DNA of 64,000 nt from contig NZ_CP109907.1 of assembly GCF_033097525.1 (NCBI RefSeq), forward strand, positions 434,001 through 498,000, in the 5' to 3' direction. The stretch comes from Sphingobacterium sp. UGAL515B_05. GTDB lineage: Bacteria; Bacteroidota; Bacteroidia; Sphingobacteriales; Sphingobacteriaceae. The translations under genes were made by a program, and so were the position numbers. Positions 53,535-63,434 of this stretch are shown here, in pieces. The notes under the pieces were generated by a model that was not told the origin of the DNA, did not search any database, and was given only the letters and a program-made list of their open reading frames with translations. Position 1 is the stretch's first letter. The number at the start of each line of letters is the position of its first letter.

Positions 53535-54401
53535 CTATTTTGAATAGAATGTTTTTGGATACAACTTCTTAAAAGCGTTGTAGACCGCTTGATGTATTAC
53601 AGTGGAATGCAATTCATCAGGCATGTAATCAAATACAAAATGAATTTTTTTATTGTTATTAAGTATATCAGATAACGCTATGGCCTCATCATACATTCTC
53701 ACATCTTCTTCTTTATTGGGCACACCAAGATAAACCTTTGTATTTTTTCTCAAATTGCGTTGTAGAAACTCCTCTGCATTCTTCAATAAAGACTCCTCGC
53801 CCCACCACAAACTTGGACTTATAATAATGTAATCATCAAATAACTCGGGTTGTTTGAATAGTATTTCTACTGATAGAAGCCCAGCCAGTGATTCCCCTAT
53901 TAAAGTCTGTTTTCCATTCGATTTATAATTACCACTTATATAGGGAATCAATTCATTTTTTATGAATGTCCTATATTTTTCAGAACCACCATACGAAGGA
54001 AAACTAGCTTTCTGAAAACCTTCCCTTTCTATAAAATCAGTATTTTCTACAGGAAAGGTAAAATCTCTTCTTCGCGTGTTTCCACCAATTCCAACGACAA
54101 TACTCTGAGGGAATCTGTCGATCCAGGGTTGTGTACTGAAACGTACAATACCTGTAATATGAAAAAAATCTTCATCCATACCTCCATCAAGAACGTATAC
54201 GATCGGATATCGAACAGAATCATTTGGATTATAATTATCGGGAAGATAAATATTGATCGTCCTATCTTCATTCAAAACCTTTGAATGCAATATTTCTGAC
54301 CTACCTATCGATAATGGTATTCCTTTTTGTGCAAAACAAGCTGTATTAAAAATAAAGAGTATCAAGAAAAGGAGCATTCTATTACCTATCATATTCGACA
54401 T
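53535..54401 (-). CDS. Secreted alpha/beta hydrolase (esterase D / IroE-type)
   Basis: A 288-residue hydrolase with signal peptide (in-frame ATGs at 54401, 54392 and 54377; core MLLFLILFIFNTACFAQ). Family features: RTINIYLPDNYNPNDSVRYPIVYVLDGG, nucleophile Ser in LIGESLAGLLS, LFDDYIIISPSLWWGEE, and a C-terminal HSTVIHQAVYNAF with the candidate catalytic His. Related enzymes cleave acyl or siderophore esters; here it may be an acetyl esterase. It is convergent with the GNAT gene. Confidence 0.85.
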   Translation of the reverse strand: MSNMIGNRMLLFLILFIFNTACFAQKGIPLSIGRSEILHSKVLNEDRTINIYLPDNYNPNDSVRYPIVYVLDGGMDEDFFHITGIVRFSTQPWIDRFPQSIVVGIGGNTRRRDFTFPVENTDFIEREGFQKASFPSYGGSEKYRTFIKNELIPYISGNYKSNGKQTLIGESLAGLLSVEILFKQPELFDDYIIISPSLWWGEESLLKNAEEFLQRNLRKNTKVYLGVPNKEEDVRMYDEAIALSDILNNNKKIHFVFDYMPDELHSTVIHQAVYNAFKKLYPKTFYSK

Positions 54402-54557
54402 ATTACACTTACTATCAATGGATTTTAATTAATCTAATAACTGAAACCGTCCGCTTTCCAACTTCACAAGTCCAAGACTTTTGAATAAGGGCATCCGCCA
54501 ATTACTAGTGCAATTTACAATGAAAAATAAATATAAGCGTAGTTTTTTAGCGTATGA

Positions 54558-54779
54558 TTAAATGATCCTTTCACAACGATAGCCCCATTCAAACATCTTT
54601 CCAACGATACTGTTAACCTCGATTTCTAATTGTGAAGATTCAATTCTTAAAATACGTTCTTCATCGTCAAGATCGAAGTTAATTTTATAAGAGGAAAATA
54701 AGCTGACAAGCGTTGCAACGATTTGCTGTGCATCTTTTAATCGATAGACATTTGTTTTAAATATTTCGACTCGTTTCAT
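54558..54779 (-). CDS. Small protein of unknown function, ferredoxin-like fold pattern
   Basis: A 73-residue soluble protein with a beta-alpha-beta pattern: VEIFKTNVYRLKDAQQIVATLVSLF, INFDLDDEERILRIES, LEIEVNSIVGKMFEWGYRCERII. This resembles small heavy-metal-associated-like proteins of Bacteroidota, but the CxxC metal site is absent. It is probably cytoplasmic; its role is unknown. Confidence 0.7.
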   Translation of the reverse strand: MKRVEIFKTNVYRLKDAQQIVATLVSLFSSYKINFDLDDEERILRIESSQLEIEVNSIVGKMFEWGYRCERII

Positions 54780-54937
54780 TAGATCTGATTAGATTTTATT
54801 CAAAAAATACAATATTAATCCTATTCCGTTTACTTATTCTAAACTACAATATGGATCGTGCAACAGCTACATGGCTTCGATAAATACAATAAAAAATTCG
54901 GTAAGTATGGGGAATTAGACGGTAAATGCCTGTTTGG

Positions 54938-55066
54938 CTATTTAATAACAGCATGATAACCGTTCATAAATCCCTGAATAAGTTCATGTAGATTCAATAA
55001 CAGAAATACGCAAATAACAATAGCAATAATAGCATAAAAAAACCACGATGAACTTTTCTTTTTCAT
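54938..55066 (-). CDS. 42-residue membrane peptide
   Basis: ATG at 55066, stop TAG at 54938. The product begins MKKKSSSWFF, then a strongly hydrophobic helix (about 12-24, IIAIVICVFLLL) and a polar tail HELIQGFMNGYHAVIK. The positive N-terminus and single transmembrane helix suggest a small inner-membrane protein. It is below usual gene-calling length limits. No RBS is visible, as elsewhere in this window. Confidence 0.55.
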   Translation of the reverse strand: MKKKSSSWFFYAIIAIVICVFLLLNLHELIQGFMNGYHAVIK

Positions 55067-55271
55067 AACAAGCTATTTAAGAGTAATCAATTTAAAAATA
55101 TGGGCTTCACAACGATAGAAATTACACTAGATTTCTGTACAAAAGAACAAATAACATAGCATACCCTCCTGATAACTCAAGATATTAAAATTAATCTATA
55201 TAACAATAAAATAATTTTAAAAATATATTTTTCAAAATCACAACTAATAGCTTTAATTAGGAAAGTTCTTA

Positions 55272-55487
55272 TCACAAAATAGAACCTTTGTAATCCATAT
55301 GAGATTGAACTTTATCTTGTTGCATATTTTTAGGGCTATTGATTTTCATTGTTCGATTGATTGAAGATTCATATTCAATTGTGGTATCCACAATATTCAC
55401 CCGGTGCTCTTGAGTTTTCTCGCCGGCAGCGAGGGTAATCATTCCCACTACGGTTAAAATTGCTAATGAATTAAAGAAGTGTATCAT
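55272..55487 (-). CDS. Small exported protein of unknown function
   Basis: A 71-residue product with a hydrophobic N-terminus (HFFNSLAILTVVGMITLAAG) that could be a signal peptide, followed by a polar Asn/Asp/Lys-rich tail (TTIEYESSINRTMKI, QQDKVQSHMDYKG). No family was recognised. The gene is plausible but unsupported by any motif. Confidence 0.4.
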   Translation of the reverse strand: MIHFFNSLAILTVVGMITLAAGEKTQEHRVNIVDTTIEYESSINRTMKINSPKNMQQDKVQSHMDYKGSIL

Positions 55488-55710
55488 AAATAAAGATTGA
55501 ATAGTTTATCGATCTAAATTCAAGCAATTATATTAAAAAAACTACATCTTTTCGGTGAAAGAACAATTTAAGTCGGTAAACAACAGACTTTTATCTATTA
55601 ACCGAACTATTATGACTATTAATGATCGGATAAAAGAGTGCTATATTAAGTTTTCTTTAATTTTGAAGCTTCCTATTTAGTCTGACTATTCAATTTCGTA
55701 AATATGTCCC

Positions 55711-58170
55711 ATGAAAAGAATAGGAACATTTATTTTGACAACGTGTATGTTTGCAACCTCACAACTCACATTCAGTCAAAACAATATACAAAATAGGATT
55801 AGTTCAATTTTGGAAAGCAATAAAGTTGGACTACCAAATGGTTGGACACTAACCCCTGTTGGAAAACAAATAGAGCTCGGCGATCTACCACTGAACTTAG
55901 TTATCAGCCACAATAAAAAGCTTGCAGCGGTTAGCAATAATGGACAAAGTACACAAACCATCGATCTGATCGATCTATCTCTACAACGAAAAATCGATAG
56001 CATTGAAATCCCAAAATCTTGGTATGGATTAGCTTTCTCTAGCGATGACAACACATTATACGCTTCCGGAGGACATGATAATTTGATTAGGATATATAAA
56101 ATCAAAGACGGAAGAATGACATCAAAAGATTCTATCGTTCTTGGCAAACCATGGCCCAATAAAATAGGTATAGCAGGATTGGCTATTGATGATAAAAATA
56201 AACAGCAATTATACACCGTCACCCGAGAAGATAAAAAACTATATGTGATAGATTTAAAAACCAAAGCGACAAAAGCAAGCTATGATCTTGGAGCCGAAGG
56301 GTATACCTGTCAGCTAAGCCCTGATACAAAACAACTTTACATCAGTGTTTGGGGCGGAGAAAAAATTTTAGTGTGGGATGTAACACAGCAAAAGATAACC
56401 AAAGAAATCACCGTAGGAAACCATCCTAATGAAATTACTTTGAGTAAAAATGGCAAATGGCTTTTTGTAGCCAATGCAAATGATAACTCTGTTTCCATTA
56501 TCGATACCAAATCGGGAACTGCGGTAGAAACATTGAACGCAGCATTGTATCCTAATGCTCCAAGTGGATCGACCAGTAATGCTGTTGCCTTGTCTCCAGA
56601 CAGTAAAACGCTTTATATTGCAAATGCAGACAACAATTGCCTGGCAGTTTTTGACGTCAGTAGTCCTGGTCGATCTATTTCGAAAGGATTTATTCCAGTA
56701 GGTTGGTATCCAACTAATGTAAAAGTGGTAGGTAAAACAATTTTGGTTGCAAATGGCAAAGGCCTATCATCCAAAGCTAATCCACAAGGCCCCAATCCGA
56801 CAGACCAAAAGGAAAAAGTCGACCGTCATGCCGGTGACCTCAATAAACCAAAAGAGATACAATATATCGCTGGTCTTTTCAAAGGAACCCTTAGTTTTAT
56901 CTCTACCCCTAAACCAGAAGAACTGGCCCTCTATTCTCAGGCAGTATATCATAACACACCTTATTCGAAAGAAAAAGAACTACAAACAGAAGGAGAATTC
57001 GGAAACCCTATCCCGATGAAAGTCGGCGCTCCCTCCCCGATCAAATTCGTATTTTATGTTATTAAAGAAAATCGTACATACGATCAAGTTCTAGGTGATG
57101 TCAAACAAGGAAATGGGGATGCCTCACTTTGTTTATTTGGCGAAAAAATCACGCCCAATCAACACAAAATTGTCAATGAATTTGTGCTTTTAGACAATTT
57201 CTATGTCGATGCGGAAGTTAGCGCGGATGGCCATAATTGGAGTATGGGTGCTTATGCCACAGACTACCTCGAGAAAACCTGGCCGTCAAGTTACGGCGGT
57301 CGCGGTGGTACTTATGGAGGAGAAGGGGAACGGGAAATAGCCAACAATAAAGGCGGCTTTATTTGGGATAATGCCAAGCGGCACCAGGTATCCTATCGTA
57401 CCTATGGCGAATTTGCAGACAAAGGAAAGCCTAACGTAAAATCTTTGGAAGGCCATGTTGCTACAGGATATACAAGCTATGACCTCAGCGTGGCTGATAC
57501 CACACGAATAAGACAATGGAAAGCCGATTTTGACCAACTCATACAGAAAGGGGAAATGCCACAACTCACCACGATACGAATCAGCAACGACCACACAGAA
57601 GGAATGCGCGCAGGCAAGAAATCACCCTATGCACATGTAGCGGATAATGACCTCGCAGTAGGGATGTTTGTGGATCATATCAGCAAGAGTCCAATATGGA
57701 AAGAATCGGCAATATTTATACTGGAAGATGATGCCCAGAATGGTCCTGATCATGTGGACGCGCACCGTAGTCCTGCTTACTTAATCAGTCCATATGTAAA
57801 AAGAAGAGCTGTAGATCACGCGATGTATTCGACCTCAGGAATGATCAGAACCATAGAGCTGATTTTAGGGATGAAGCCAATGACACAATACGATGCTGCA
57901 GCAACACCTATGTGGCGATCATTCAGCAATATTCCCGATTATACTCCGTTTGACCATGTTGATGCAAATGTAAACCTCAACGAGCGAAACCCCAGTAAGG
58001 GAAAACTGGCAATATGGAGTGACAAATATGATTGGTCGAAGGAAGACGCTGTGCCCGATTTAGTATTTAATGAAATTCTATGGCAGGGACTTAAAGGAGA
58101 GTCTGCTCCGGCTCCTAAAAGAGCAGCATTCTTAAAAGTAAACGAAAAGAAGGAGGACGATGACGATTAA
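55711..58170 (+). CDS. YVTN beta-propeller fused to a phosphoesterase/alkaline-phosphatase-superfamily domain
   Basis: An 819-residue secreted protein: signal peptide (1-22, ending QLTFSQ), a YVTN-type propeller (about 45-370, with repeats KLAAVSNNGQSTQTIDLIDL, GKWLFVANANDNSVSIIDTKSG and KTLYIANADNNCLAVFDV), then a phosphoesterase-family domain (about 440-760: FVFYVIKENRTYDQVLGD, LLDNFYVDAEVSADGHNWSMGAYATDY, IFILEDDAQNGPDHVDAHRSPAYL). The fold is shared with bacterial phospholipase C/acid phosphatases of this family. It ends with an acidic tail (KKEDDDD). Substrate unknown. Confidence 0.88.
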   Translation: MKRIGTFILTTCMFATSQLTFSQNNIQNRISSILESNKVGLPNGWTLTPVGKQIELGDLPLNLVISHNKKLAAVSNNGQSTQTIDLIDLSLQRKIDSIEIPKSWYGLAFSSDDNTLYASGGHDNLIRIYKIKDGRMTSKDSIVLGKPWPNKIGIAGLAIDDKNKQQLYTVTREDKKLYVIDLKTKATKASYDLGAEGYTCQLSPDTKQLYISVWGGEKILVWDVTQQKITKEITVGNHPNEITLSKNGKWLFVANANDNSVSIIDTKSGTAVETLNAALYPNAPSGSTSNAVALSPDSKTLYIANADNNCLAVFDVSSPGRSISKGFIPVGWYPTNVKVVGKTILVANGKGLSSKANPQGPNPTDQKEKVDRHAGDLNKPKEIQYIAGLFKGTLSFISTPKPEELALYSQAVYHNTPYSKEKELQTEGEFGNPIPMKVGAPSPIKFVFYVIKENRTYDQVLGDVKQGNGDASLCLFGEKITPNQHKIVNEFVLLDNFYVDAEVSADGHNWSMGAYATDYLEKTWPSSYGGRGGTYGGEGEREIANNKGGFIWDNAKRHQVSYRTYGEFADKGKPNVKSLEGHVATGYTSYDLSVADTTRIRQWKADFDQLIQKGEMPQLTTIRISNDHTEGMRAGKKSPYAHVADNDLAVGMFVDHISKSPIWKESAIFILEDDAQNGPDHVDAHRSPAYLISPYVKRRAVDHAMYSTSGMIRTIELILGMKPMTQYDAAATPMWRSFSNIPDYTPFDHVDANVNLNERNPSKGKLAIWSDKYDWSKEDAVPDLVFNEILWQGLKGESAPAPKRAAFLKVNEKKEDDDD

Positions 58171-58316
58171 AATCAATGTATAAAATAACAATGGCCAGCA
58201 CGGATATGAAGTTGAAGTGCTGGTCGTTGATGATCAGAATCCATTAAAAAAAATGGGATCTTGCGCTTGCGCTAATTTCTGTTTTAATCTATGAGCCATC
58301 TAAAGAATCCAATAGG

Positions 58317-58913
58317 CTAATCCTTTTTTAGAATCCCTTGAGTAACTCCCGCATCAATCAACTTTTCAGCATATGCCCATAATAGTGCCGAGCCATCTTT
58401 GATGACAGATTTTTTGGCATGGACCTTTTGATAATTTACACCAGGCTCATTCCATGTTCCTCCGTTATTGGAGCTATTTTGCAAAAGCGGTTCCAAACGA
58501 TCCATTGCTCGAGCAAACTGGGCTTCCTGCGTCTGCCCTGCTTCAAACTCTTCCCATATTGCAATGAGATCTTCCGCCTGCTCCTCAGGTAAAATTCCGA
58601 AGATCCGTTGCGCTGCTAAACGTTCTGCATCGGTATTGGTGTGATTCATTTCTGTATCATAGATAAAGGTATCCCCAGCATCAATTTCTACAATATCGTG
58701 TATCAACACCATTTTGACAACTTTCAATAAGTCCACTGATTCATTTGCGTGCTCTAGAAGAACGATGGCCATTAATGCAAGGTGCCAACTATGCTCTGCA
58801 TCATTCTCAGGACGGTCACTGTGGAAGAGCTTTGTTTTGCGTTGGATGTATTTAATTTTATCTATTTCTTTAATAAACTCGATTTGTTTTAATAATCTAT
58901 CTGAAAGTTCCAT
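58317..58913 (-). CDS. HD-domain phosphohydrolase (YfbR/HDDC2-like)
   Basis: The ATG at 58913 is preferred over the longer frame. The 198-residue protein has the HD metal motifs: PENDAEHSWHLALMAIVL (His), VVKMVLIHDIVEIDAGDTF (His-Asp) and a C-terminal Asp in ARAMDRLEPLLQN. This is the 5'-deoxynucleotidase-type HD group. It is likely a cytoplasmic nucleotide phosphatase. It is divergent from the LLM gene at 59092, with a small palindrome between them. Confidence 0.85.
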   Translation of the reverse strand: MELSDRLLKQIEFIKEIDKIKYIQRKTKLFHSDRPENDAEHSWHLALMAIVLLEHANESVDLLKVVKMVLIHDIVEIDAGDTFIYDTEMNHTNTDAERLAAQRIFGILPEEQAEDLIAIWEEFEAGQTQEAQFARAMDRLEPLLQNSSNNGGTWNEPGVNYQKVHAKKSVIKDGSALLWAYAEKLIDAGVTQGILKKD

Positions 58914-58971
58914 TCTTAATCCGCTATAGTATTGAATAATACACAAATTTACTCTTTTTAGGGTGTAGCTT

Positions 58972-58989
58972 AATTGTCATTTGACAATT
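58972..58989. promoter_or_regulatory. Palindrome in the divergent HD/LLM promoter region
   Basis: AATTGTCA (58972-58979) and TGACAATT (58982-58989) form an 8-bp inverted repeat around TT, an operator-like site between two divergent genes. Downstream, TAAATTTG at 59058-59065 fits the -7 consensus TAnnTTTG for the rightward gene. Confidence 0.45.
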
Positions 58990-59091
58990 CCATTCAAATC
59001 GCATATTATTTACACCCATCGGACAATCCATACGACTTAAATAACGGCAACATTTATTAAATTTGATAGACAACAAATCCTACTGTGATTT

Positions 59092-60114
59092 ATGAAAAAA
59101 ATAGGCTTTCTATCTTTTGGCCATTGGTCCAAACATCCTGCATATAGTACGCAGACGGCAAGTGACACATTACTGCAGTCAATCGATCTAGCGGTAGCCG
59201 CGGAGGAAATAGGGATTGATGGCGCATATTTCCGCGTGCACCATTTTGCTAATCAGCTGGCATCTCCCTTTCCTTTGTTATCGGCTATTGGAGCAAAAAC
59301 CTCTAAAATTGAAATCGGTACCGGTGTAATCGACATGCGCTATGAAAACCCTCTTTATATGGTGGAAGATGCCGGAGCTGCGGATTTAATCTCTGGAGGC
59401 AGATTACAGCTTGGTATTAGCCGAGGTTCTCCCGAACAAGTAATTGATGGCTGGCGCTATTTTGGTTACAATCTAGCGGAAGGTGAAACCGACGCAGATA
59501 TGGGAAGGCATAAAGCTTTGGAGTTTTTGGAAAGGCTTCAAGGTATTGGTTTCGCCGAACCAAATCCCTACCCGATGTTTCCAAACCCACCAGGGTTATT
59601 AAGACTCGAACCGCATTCGGAAGGTCTACGTGACCGCATTTGGTGGGGAGCAGCGTCCAATGCAACAGCCGTATGGGCGGCCCAAAATAGAATGCACCTC
59701 CAAAGTTCTACCTTAAAATATGATGAAAATGGTAAACCTTTTCACATTCAGCAGGCCGAACAAATACGTCTATATAAACAAGCCTGGAAGGAAGCGGGGC
59801 ATGCTGGCGAGCCTCGCGTATCTGTCAGCCGATCCATTTTTGCTTTGGTCGATGATTTAGATCGTTATTACTTCGGGCAAGAGGCTGACAAAACAGATAA
59901 AATTGGAGTGATCGAATCGGACAAAAGAACAATTTTTGGACGGAGTTATGCAGCTGAACCAGATCAACTCGTAAAAGAGTTAGCGCAGGATGAAGCAATC
60001 CAAGAAGCTGACACCCTACTCTTGACCATTCCAAACACTTTAGGGGTAGACTATAACATTCATATTCTTTCCGCTATTTTGGAACACGTGGCCCCCGAGC
60101 TCGGTTGGCGTTAA
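59092..60114 (+). CDS. LLM-class flavin-dependent monooxygenase
   Basis: A 340-residue luciferase-like monooxygenase: GFLSFGHWSKHPAYSTQ, IDLAVAAEEIGIDGAYFRVHHF, IEIGTGVIDMRYENPLYMVEDAGAADLISGGRLQLGISRG and WWGAASNATAVWAAQ. The substrate-binding loop is alkanal/long-chain-type but not assignable. FMNH2 for such enzymes is supplied by a reductase; no NAD(P)H:flavin reductase is present here, but the next gene encodes a flavoprotein 14 bp downstream, so the pair is probably one operon. Confidence 0.88.
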   Translation: MKKIGFLSFGHWSKHPAYSTQTASDTLLQSIDLAVAAEEIGIDGAYFRVHHFANQLASPFPLLSAIGAKTSKIEIGTGVIDMRYENPLYMVEDAGAADLISGGRLQLGISRGSPEQVIDGWRYFGYNLAEGETDADMGRHKALEFLERLQGIGFAEPNPYPMFPNPPGLLRLEPHSEGLRDRIWWGAASNATAVWAAQNRMHLQSSTLKYDENGKPFHIQQAEQIRLYKQAWKEAGHAGEPRVSVSRSIFALVDDLDRYYFGQEADKTDKIGVIESDKRTIFGRSYAAEPDQLVKELAQDEAIQEADTLLLTIPNTLGVDYNIHILSAILEHVAPELGWR

Positions 60115-60127
60115 CTCTTCTGAACTG

Positions 60128-61249
60128 ATGATTAATAATATTCGCTATAAAACAAAAATTGCCGTCATAGGCGCTGGACAAGCGGGACTTTCCGCTGCTT
60201 ATCATTTGAAGAAACTCGGCCTTAAAATCGGGCCAGATTTCATCATCTTGGATGAAGCTTCCAGGCCTGGAGGAGCTTGGCAATTTCGCTGGGATTCGCT
60301 CACTTTAAGCACTGTCAATAAAATACACGATTTACCGGGCATGTCGTTTGAAGAAACTTTGTCTACAACGGATACGGAGGTGCAGGCCAATACCGCAGTT
60401 CCCCATTATTTTGAACTTTATGAGAAGAAATTTGGACTTCAAGTATATCGGCCAGCCAAAGTAGAAAAAGTCTATCCATACCAGGATCGTTTTCACATCG
60501 ACACGGCAAACACACTTTTCTCCGCTCTCGGCATTATAAACGCTACGGGAACATGGGAAAACCCATACATTCCTGATTATCCCGGTGCGGAGCTATTCCA
60601 GGGCGAACAACTACATACAAAAGATTTTAGAACCGCAGATTATTTCCGAGGCAAGCATGTTATTGTTGTTGGAGGCGGCATCTCTGCAATTCAATTATTG
60701 GACCAAATCTCCCAGGTAACGACAACAACCTGGGTTACACGTCGCCCACCTTTATTTAGAGATGGGCCCTTCGATGACATGGCGGGTCATAATGCTGTTG
60801 CGATGGTAGAAGAACGGGTACGACTCGGACTTCCGCCTTTGTCTGTTGTATCCGTCACTGGCCTCCCCTACTCTACCGAAATCCAGGAGATGGAAAAACG
60901 TGGTGTCCTTAAACGTTTTCCGATGTTTAAAGAAATAACGAAAAAGGGAATCAAATGGGAGGACGGAACCGAACAAAAAGCGGATGTTATACTTTGGAAT
61001 ACAGGCTTCAAAAGTTCATTGAGTCATTTGGATGCCGTACTACCGAAAGAAGAACAGGGCGGTATCCAAATGGCAGGTCGACTGGCTACCATGGTGGCCA
61101 AGGAACCGCGAATTCATCTCGTAGGCTACGGCCCATCGGCATCCACTATTGGAGCAAACCGCGCTGGAGGTGCTGCCGCCAGAGAACTTCTAAAAACCCT
61201 TTCAACAGTCTACCTGAATACAAATACATTTAGCAGAAGCCAACTGTAA
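60128..61249 (+). CDS. FAD/NAD(P)-dependent oxidoreductase (flavoprotein monooxygenase-like)
   Basis: A 373-residue flavoprotein: FAD motif VIGAGQAGLSAAYHLKKLG (about 13-31), substrate/FAD region PGGAWQFRWDSLTLSTVNKI, NAD(P) motif VIVVGGGISAIQLL (about 178-191), and a C-terminal PRIHLVGYGPSASTIGANRAG. This is the CzcO/flavin-containing monooxygenase-like group. Paired with the LLM gene, it may oxidise a ketone or sulfide-bearing substrate or supply reduced flavin; this is inference. Confidence 0.87.
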   Translation: MINNIRYKTKIAVIGAGQAGLSAAYHLKKLGLKIGPDFIILDEASRPGGAWQFRWDSLTLSTVNKIHDLPGMSFEETLSTTDTEVQANTAVPHYFELYEKKFGLQVYRPAKVEKVYPYQDRFHIDTANTLFSALGIINATGTWENPYIPDYPGAELFQGEQLHTKDFRTADYFRGKHVIVVGGGISAIQLLDQISQVTTTTWVTRRPPLFRDGPFDDMAGHNAVAMVEERVRLGLPPLSVVSVTGLPYSTEIQEMEKRGVLKRFPMFKEITKKGIKWEDGTEQKADVILWNTGFKSSLSHLDAVLPKEEQGGIQMAGRLATMVAKEPRIHLVGYGPSASTIGANRAGGAAARELLKTLSTVYLNTNTFSRSQL

Positions 61250-61413
61250 TCATAGTTTTAATTTTGAGCACAGTAATAAAAGGTCAATTTATTTTGTACG
61301 CTATTTAAAAACACTGCGAATCTTAAAATTAAAACCATTATTGCCTACTGTTCACTGAAACAAAGGTATTATTGCAGGCGATCAATACGAGGCACCGATA
61401 TAGTTTAATTGAT

Positions 61414-62325
61414 ATGGGATATTTCAAACAACAACTCCGTACAAAAATAATAAACCAGAGCCGGGAATGGTTATTGGGATTATTGGCAATAACATTTTAT
61501 AGCTGCAATTCTCAAAACGATAATACGTATACAACTAATTCTTTTTTAGTCTACCAAAAAATCGATAGCCTAAAAATCGGAGATTATAACCTTGTAGAAC
61601 AGGACTGCTCCCTTATAGCCGACAAGCACTATAAATTTTCTATTTTTAAGAACGACACAAGTTGTTTCTTTCAGGTAGAAAAATTACAGGATAATCATTG
61701 GCACCTCATTATGCGAGATTTGGATTATGGGACCAATAATTCAGGATTATCTTTTAGCGATCAAAATAAAGACGGTTTTGACGATATTGTATGGAACAAA
61801 AAGTGGCAAGAACATGCCTATTTGTTTAATCCAAAGGTTGAGAACTTTATTGAGATAGGTGAATACCACGATAGCAAACCACTTAAGATCAATGGGAAAA
61901 CCATGCTCTATAAGCATAGTTTTCCTATTCAGTACTTTTGTAATGAAGAGAAATCTATGAACTCAGTTTGCGGAGAAATCATCGAAACACATTCAGAACT
62001 CTTTGCTATCGATGAAAATTATCAAAAAATTAGCATAGCAACATTGGATAATTTCGACAGTTATGATTATCCCACAGGTGACAGCTGCGTGCAGGCTATC
62101 AAATGTTATACCCCGCCCTACAGGGGACGTTACAGCAAAATAAGCATTTGGAATATTGGACCAGCGGTGGATTCAGTTGTTTTAAGAAGTGATCGGAGTC
62201 ATTACAATCCTTCATTGGATTCGAATTGGATTGCCAATTACTGGCGAAATAATTATGTTAAATTACTGCAACATGCACAATTATTTCAGGTGAGAAGAAA
62301 AAAACCGCTCTACTATTTCAAATAA
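61414..62325 (+). CDS. Lipoprotein of unknown function with an acidic repeat-like motif
   Basis: The ATG at 61414 gives a basic leader and then a lipobox (LLAITFYSCNSQ, Cys about 31); the longer frame would start at TTG 61372. The 303-residue body has a stretch LSFSDQNKDGFDDIVW (about 120-135), a D-x-N/D-x-D Ca2+-type loop resembling FG-GAP/dockerin-like repeats, and a C-terminal half with several Trp and Cys residues. No family was assigned. It stands between the flavoprotein operon and the AraC gene, with over 100 bp on each side. Confidence 0.65.
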   Translation: MGYFKQQLRTKIINQSREWLLGLLAITFYSCNSQNDNTYTTNSFLVYQKIDSLKIGDYNLVEQDCSLIADKHYKFSIFKNDTSCFFQVEKLQDNHWHLIMRDLDYGTNNSGLSFSDQNKDGFDDIVWNKKWQEHAYLFNPKVENFIEIGEYHDSKPLKINGKTMLYKHSFPIQYFCNEEKSMNSVCGEIIETHSELFAIDENYQKISIATLDNFDSYDYPTGDSCVQAIKCYTPPYRGRYSKISIWNIGPAVDSVVLRSDRSHYNPSLDSNWIANYWRNNYVKLLQHAQLFQVRRKKPLYYFK

Positions 62326-62463
62326 ATTGAATCAGCGAGACTGAATTCAAATTCTACACATCACAGCAGATCCATTAATTAAATTCCGACGATTATTCTT
62401 ATTTGATATATCTGTATATTTATGATTATAAAAAGTCATAACGCAAAGACAAACAGTTCATAG

Positions 62464-63237
62464 ATGCATCCTCAGATTATCAGTCCAAACAAATCCATTG
62501 CATTATTTGTAAAGGAGATCCTGATATATGAATGTCACGAAAATTATTGCATAAACTTACCTTTTTATGCCGACGGTTACCCTGGCTTGTTATTTCAACG
62601 ATCCGGCAGCGATTTTATCATCAGGCCACATAACAAAAAAATGTCTCCTATTTTTCTTTATGGCCAAACGATTAAACCAATTTCAATTGATACAACGGGT
62701 CCTCTTCAAATTATTGTTTTTCAATTTTATCCGTTTGTATTACGCTCATTTTGGAATATTTCTCCAGAAAGTATAAATGACGATTGCTATGATTTAGACA
62801 ATAACGAAAATACAATTTTCCAACAGCTAGCTCGTAAATTAACTACGGCTTGCAGCCCTGAAAACAGCATCCATTTACTAACACAAGTGCTCGCCAGCTT
62901 TTTTGACAGCAAAAAGAAGAACCTAGATTTTTCTATTAGGCAAGCGATCCTAAGTATCATCGAAAATAGGAGCCAAGTTACTATTAGGCAAATCGCCGAA
63001 AGAGAAGCGTTAAACATACGGACTTTGGAAAGAAGATTTCTTAAAGAAACAGGGATATCCGCCAAACAATTCGCTAAAATAGTGCAGTTTCAGAATGCTC
63101 TTAAACAACTCAACAACAAAGATTTCCAAAAACTAACGGATATTGTTTACGAAAATGGATTCGCAGACCAATCACATTTTATTCGTGTATTTAAAGCCTT
63201 TACAGGCAAAACTCCTACATTTTTCAACAAAATATAG
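62464..63237 (+). CDS. AraC family transcriptional regulator
   Basis: A 257-residue regulator with an N-terminal sensing domain of the DUF6597 type (about 20-120, LPFYADGYPGLLFQRSGSDFII, PLQIIVFQFYPFVLRSFW) and a C-terminal AraC helix-turn-helix pair (about 165-257: VTIRQIAEREALNIRTLERRFLKETGISAKQF and LTDIVYENGFADQSHFIRVFKAFTGKTPTFF). The second HTH carries the standard FADQSHFxRxFK pattern. It lies 198 bp upstream of the DUF1772 gene on the same strand, a likely target. Confidence 0.9.
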   Translation: MHPQIISPNKSIALFVKEILIYECHENYCINLPFYADGYPGLLFQRSGSDFIIRPHNKKMSPIFLYGQTIKPISIDTTGPLQIIVFQFYPFVLRSFWNISPESINDDCYDLDNNENTIFQQLARKLTTACSPENSIHLLTQVLASFFDSKKKNLDFSIRQAILSIIENRSQVTIRQIAEREALNIRTLERRFLKETGISAKQFAKIVQFQNALKQLNNKDFQKLTDIVYENGFADQSHFIRVFKAFTGKTPTFFNKI

Positions 63238-63434
63238 TTGATTGTCGTTTTTATTCTATTTTGAGAAACAGCTTATCACAACTTTTGTATTGTACAAGGG
63301 CTAGGTAAACGTCCAGTATTTAAAATAGTCTAAACTTATCTTCAAGAGGAATAATGCAAATTAAACTCTTTGATTGTTTCTACGACTACTTCATGAGGTT
63401 CAATAAAACAATTGTATAACAAAAAAATACAGCT

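Noticed and set aside
58195..58223. Short hairpin after the YVTN/phosphoesterase gene
   Set aside because: The 7-bp stem has a 15-nt loop and no T-run, so it is too weak to call a terminator.
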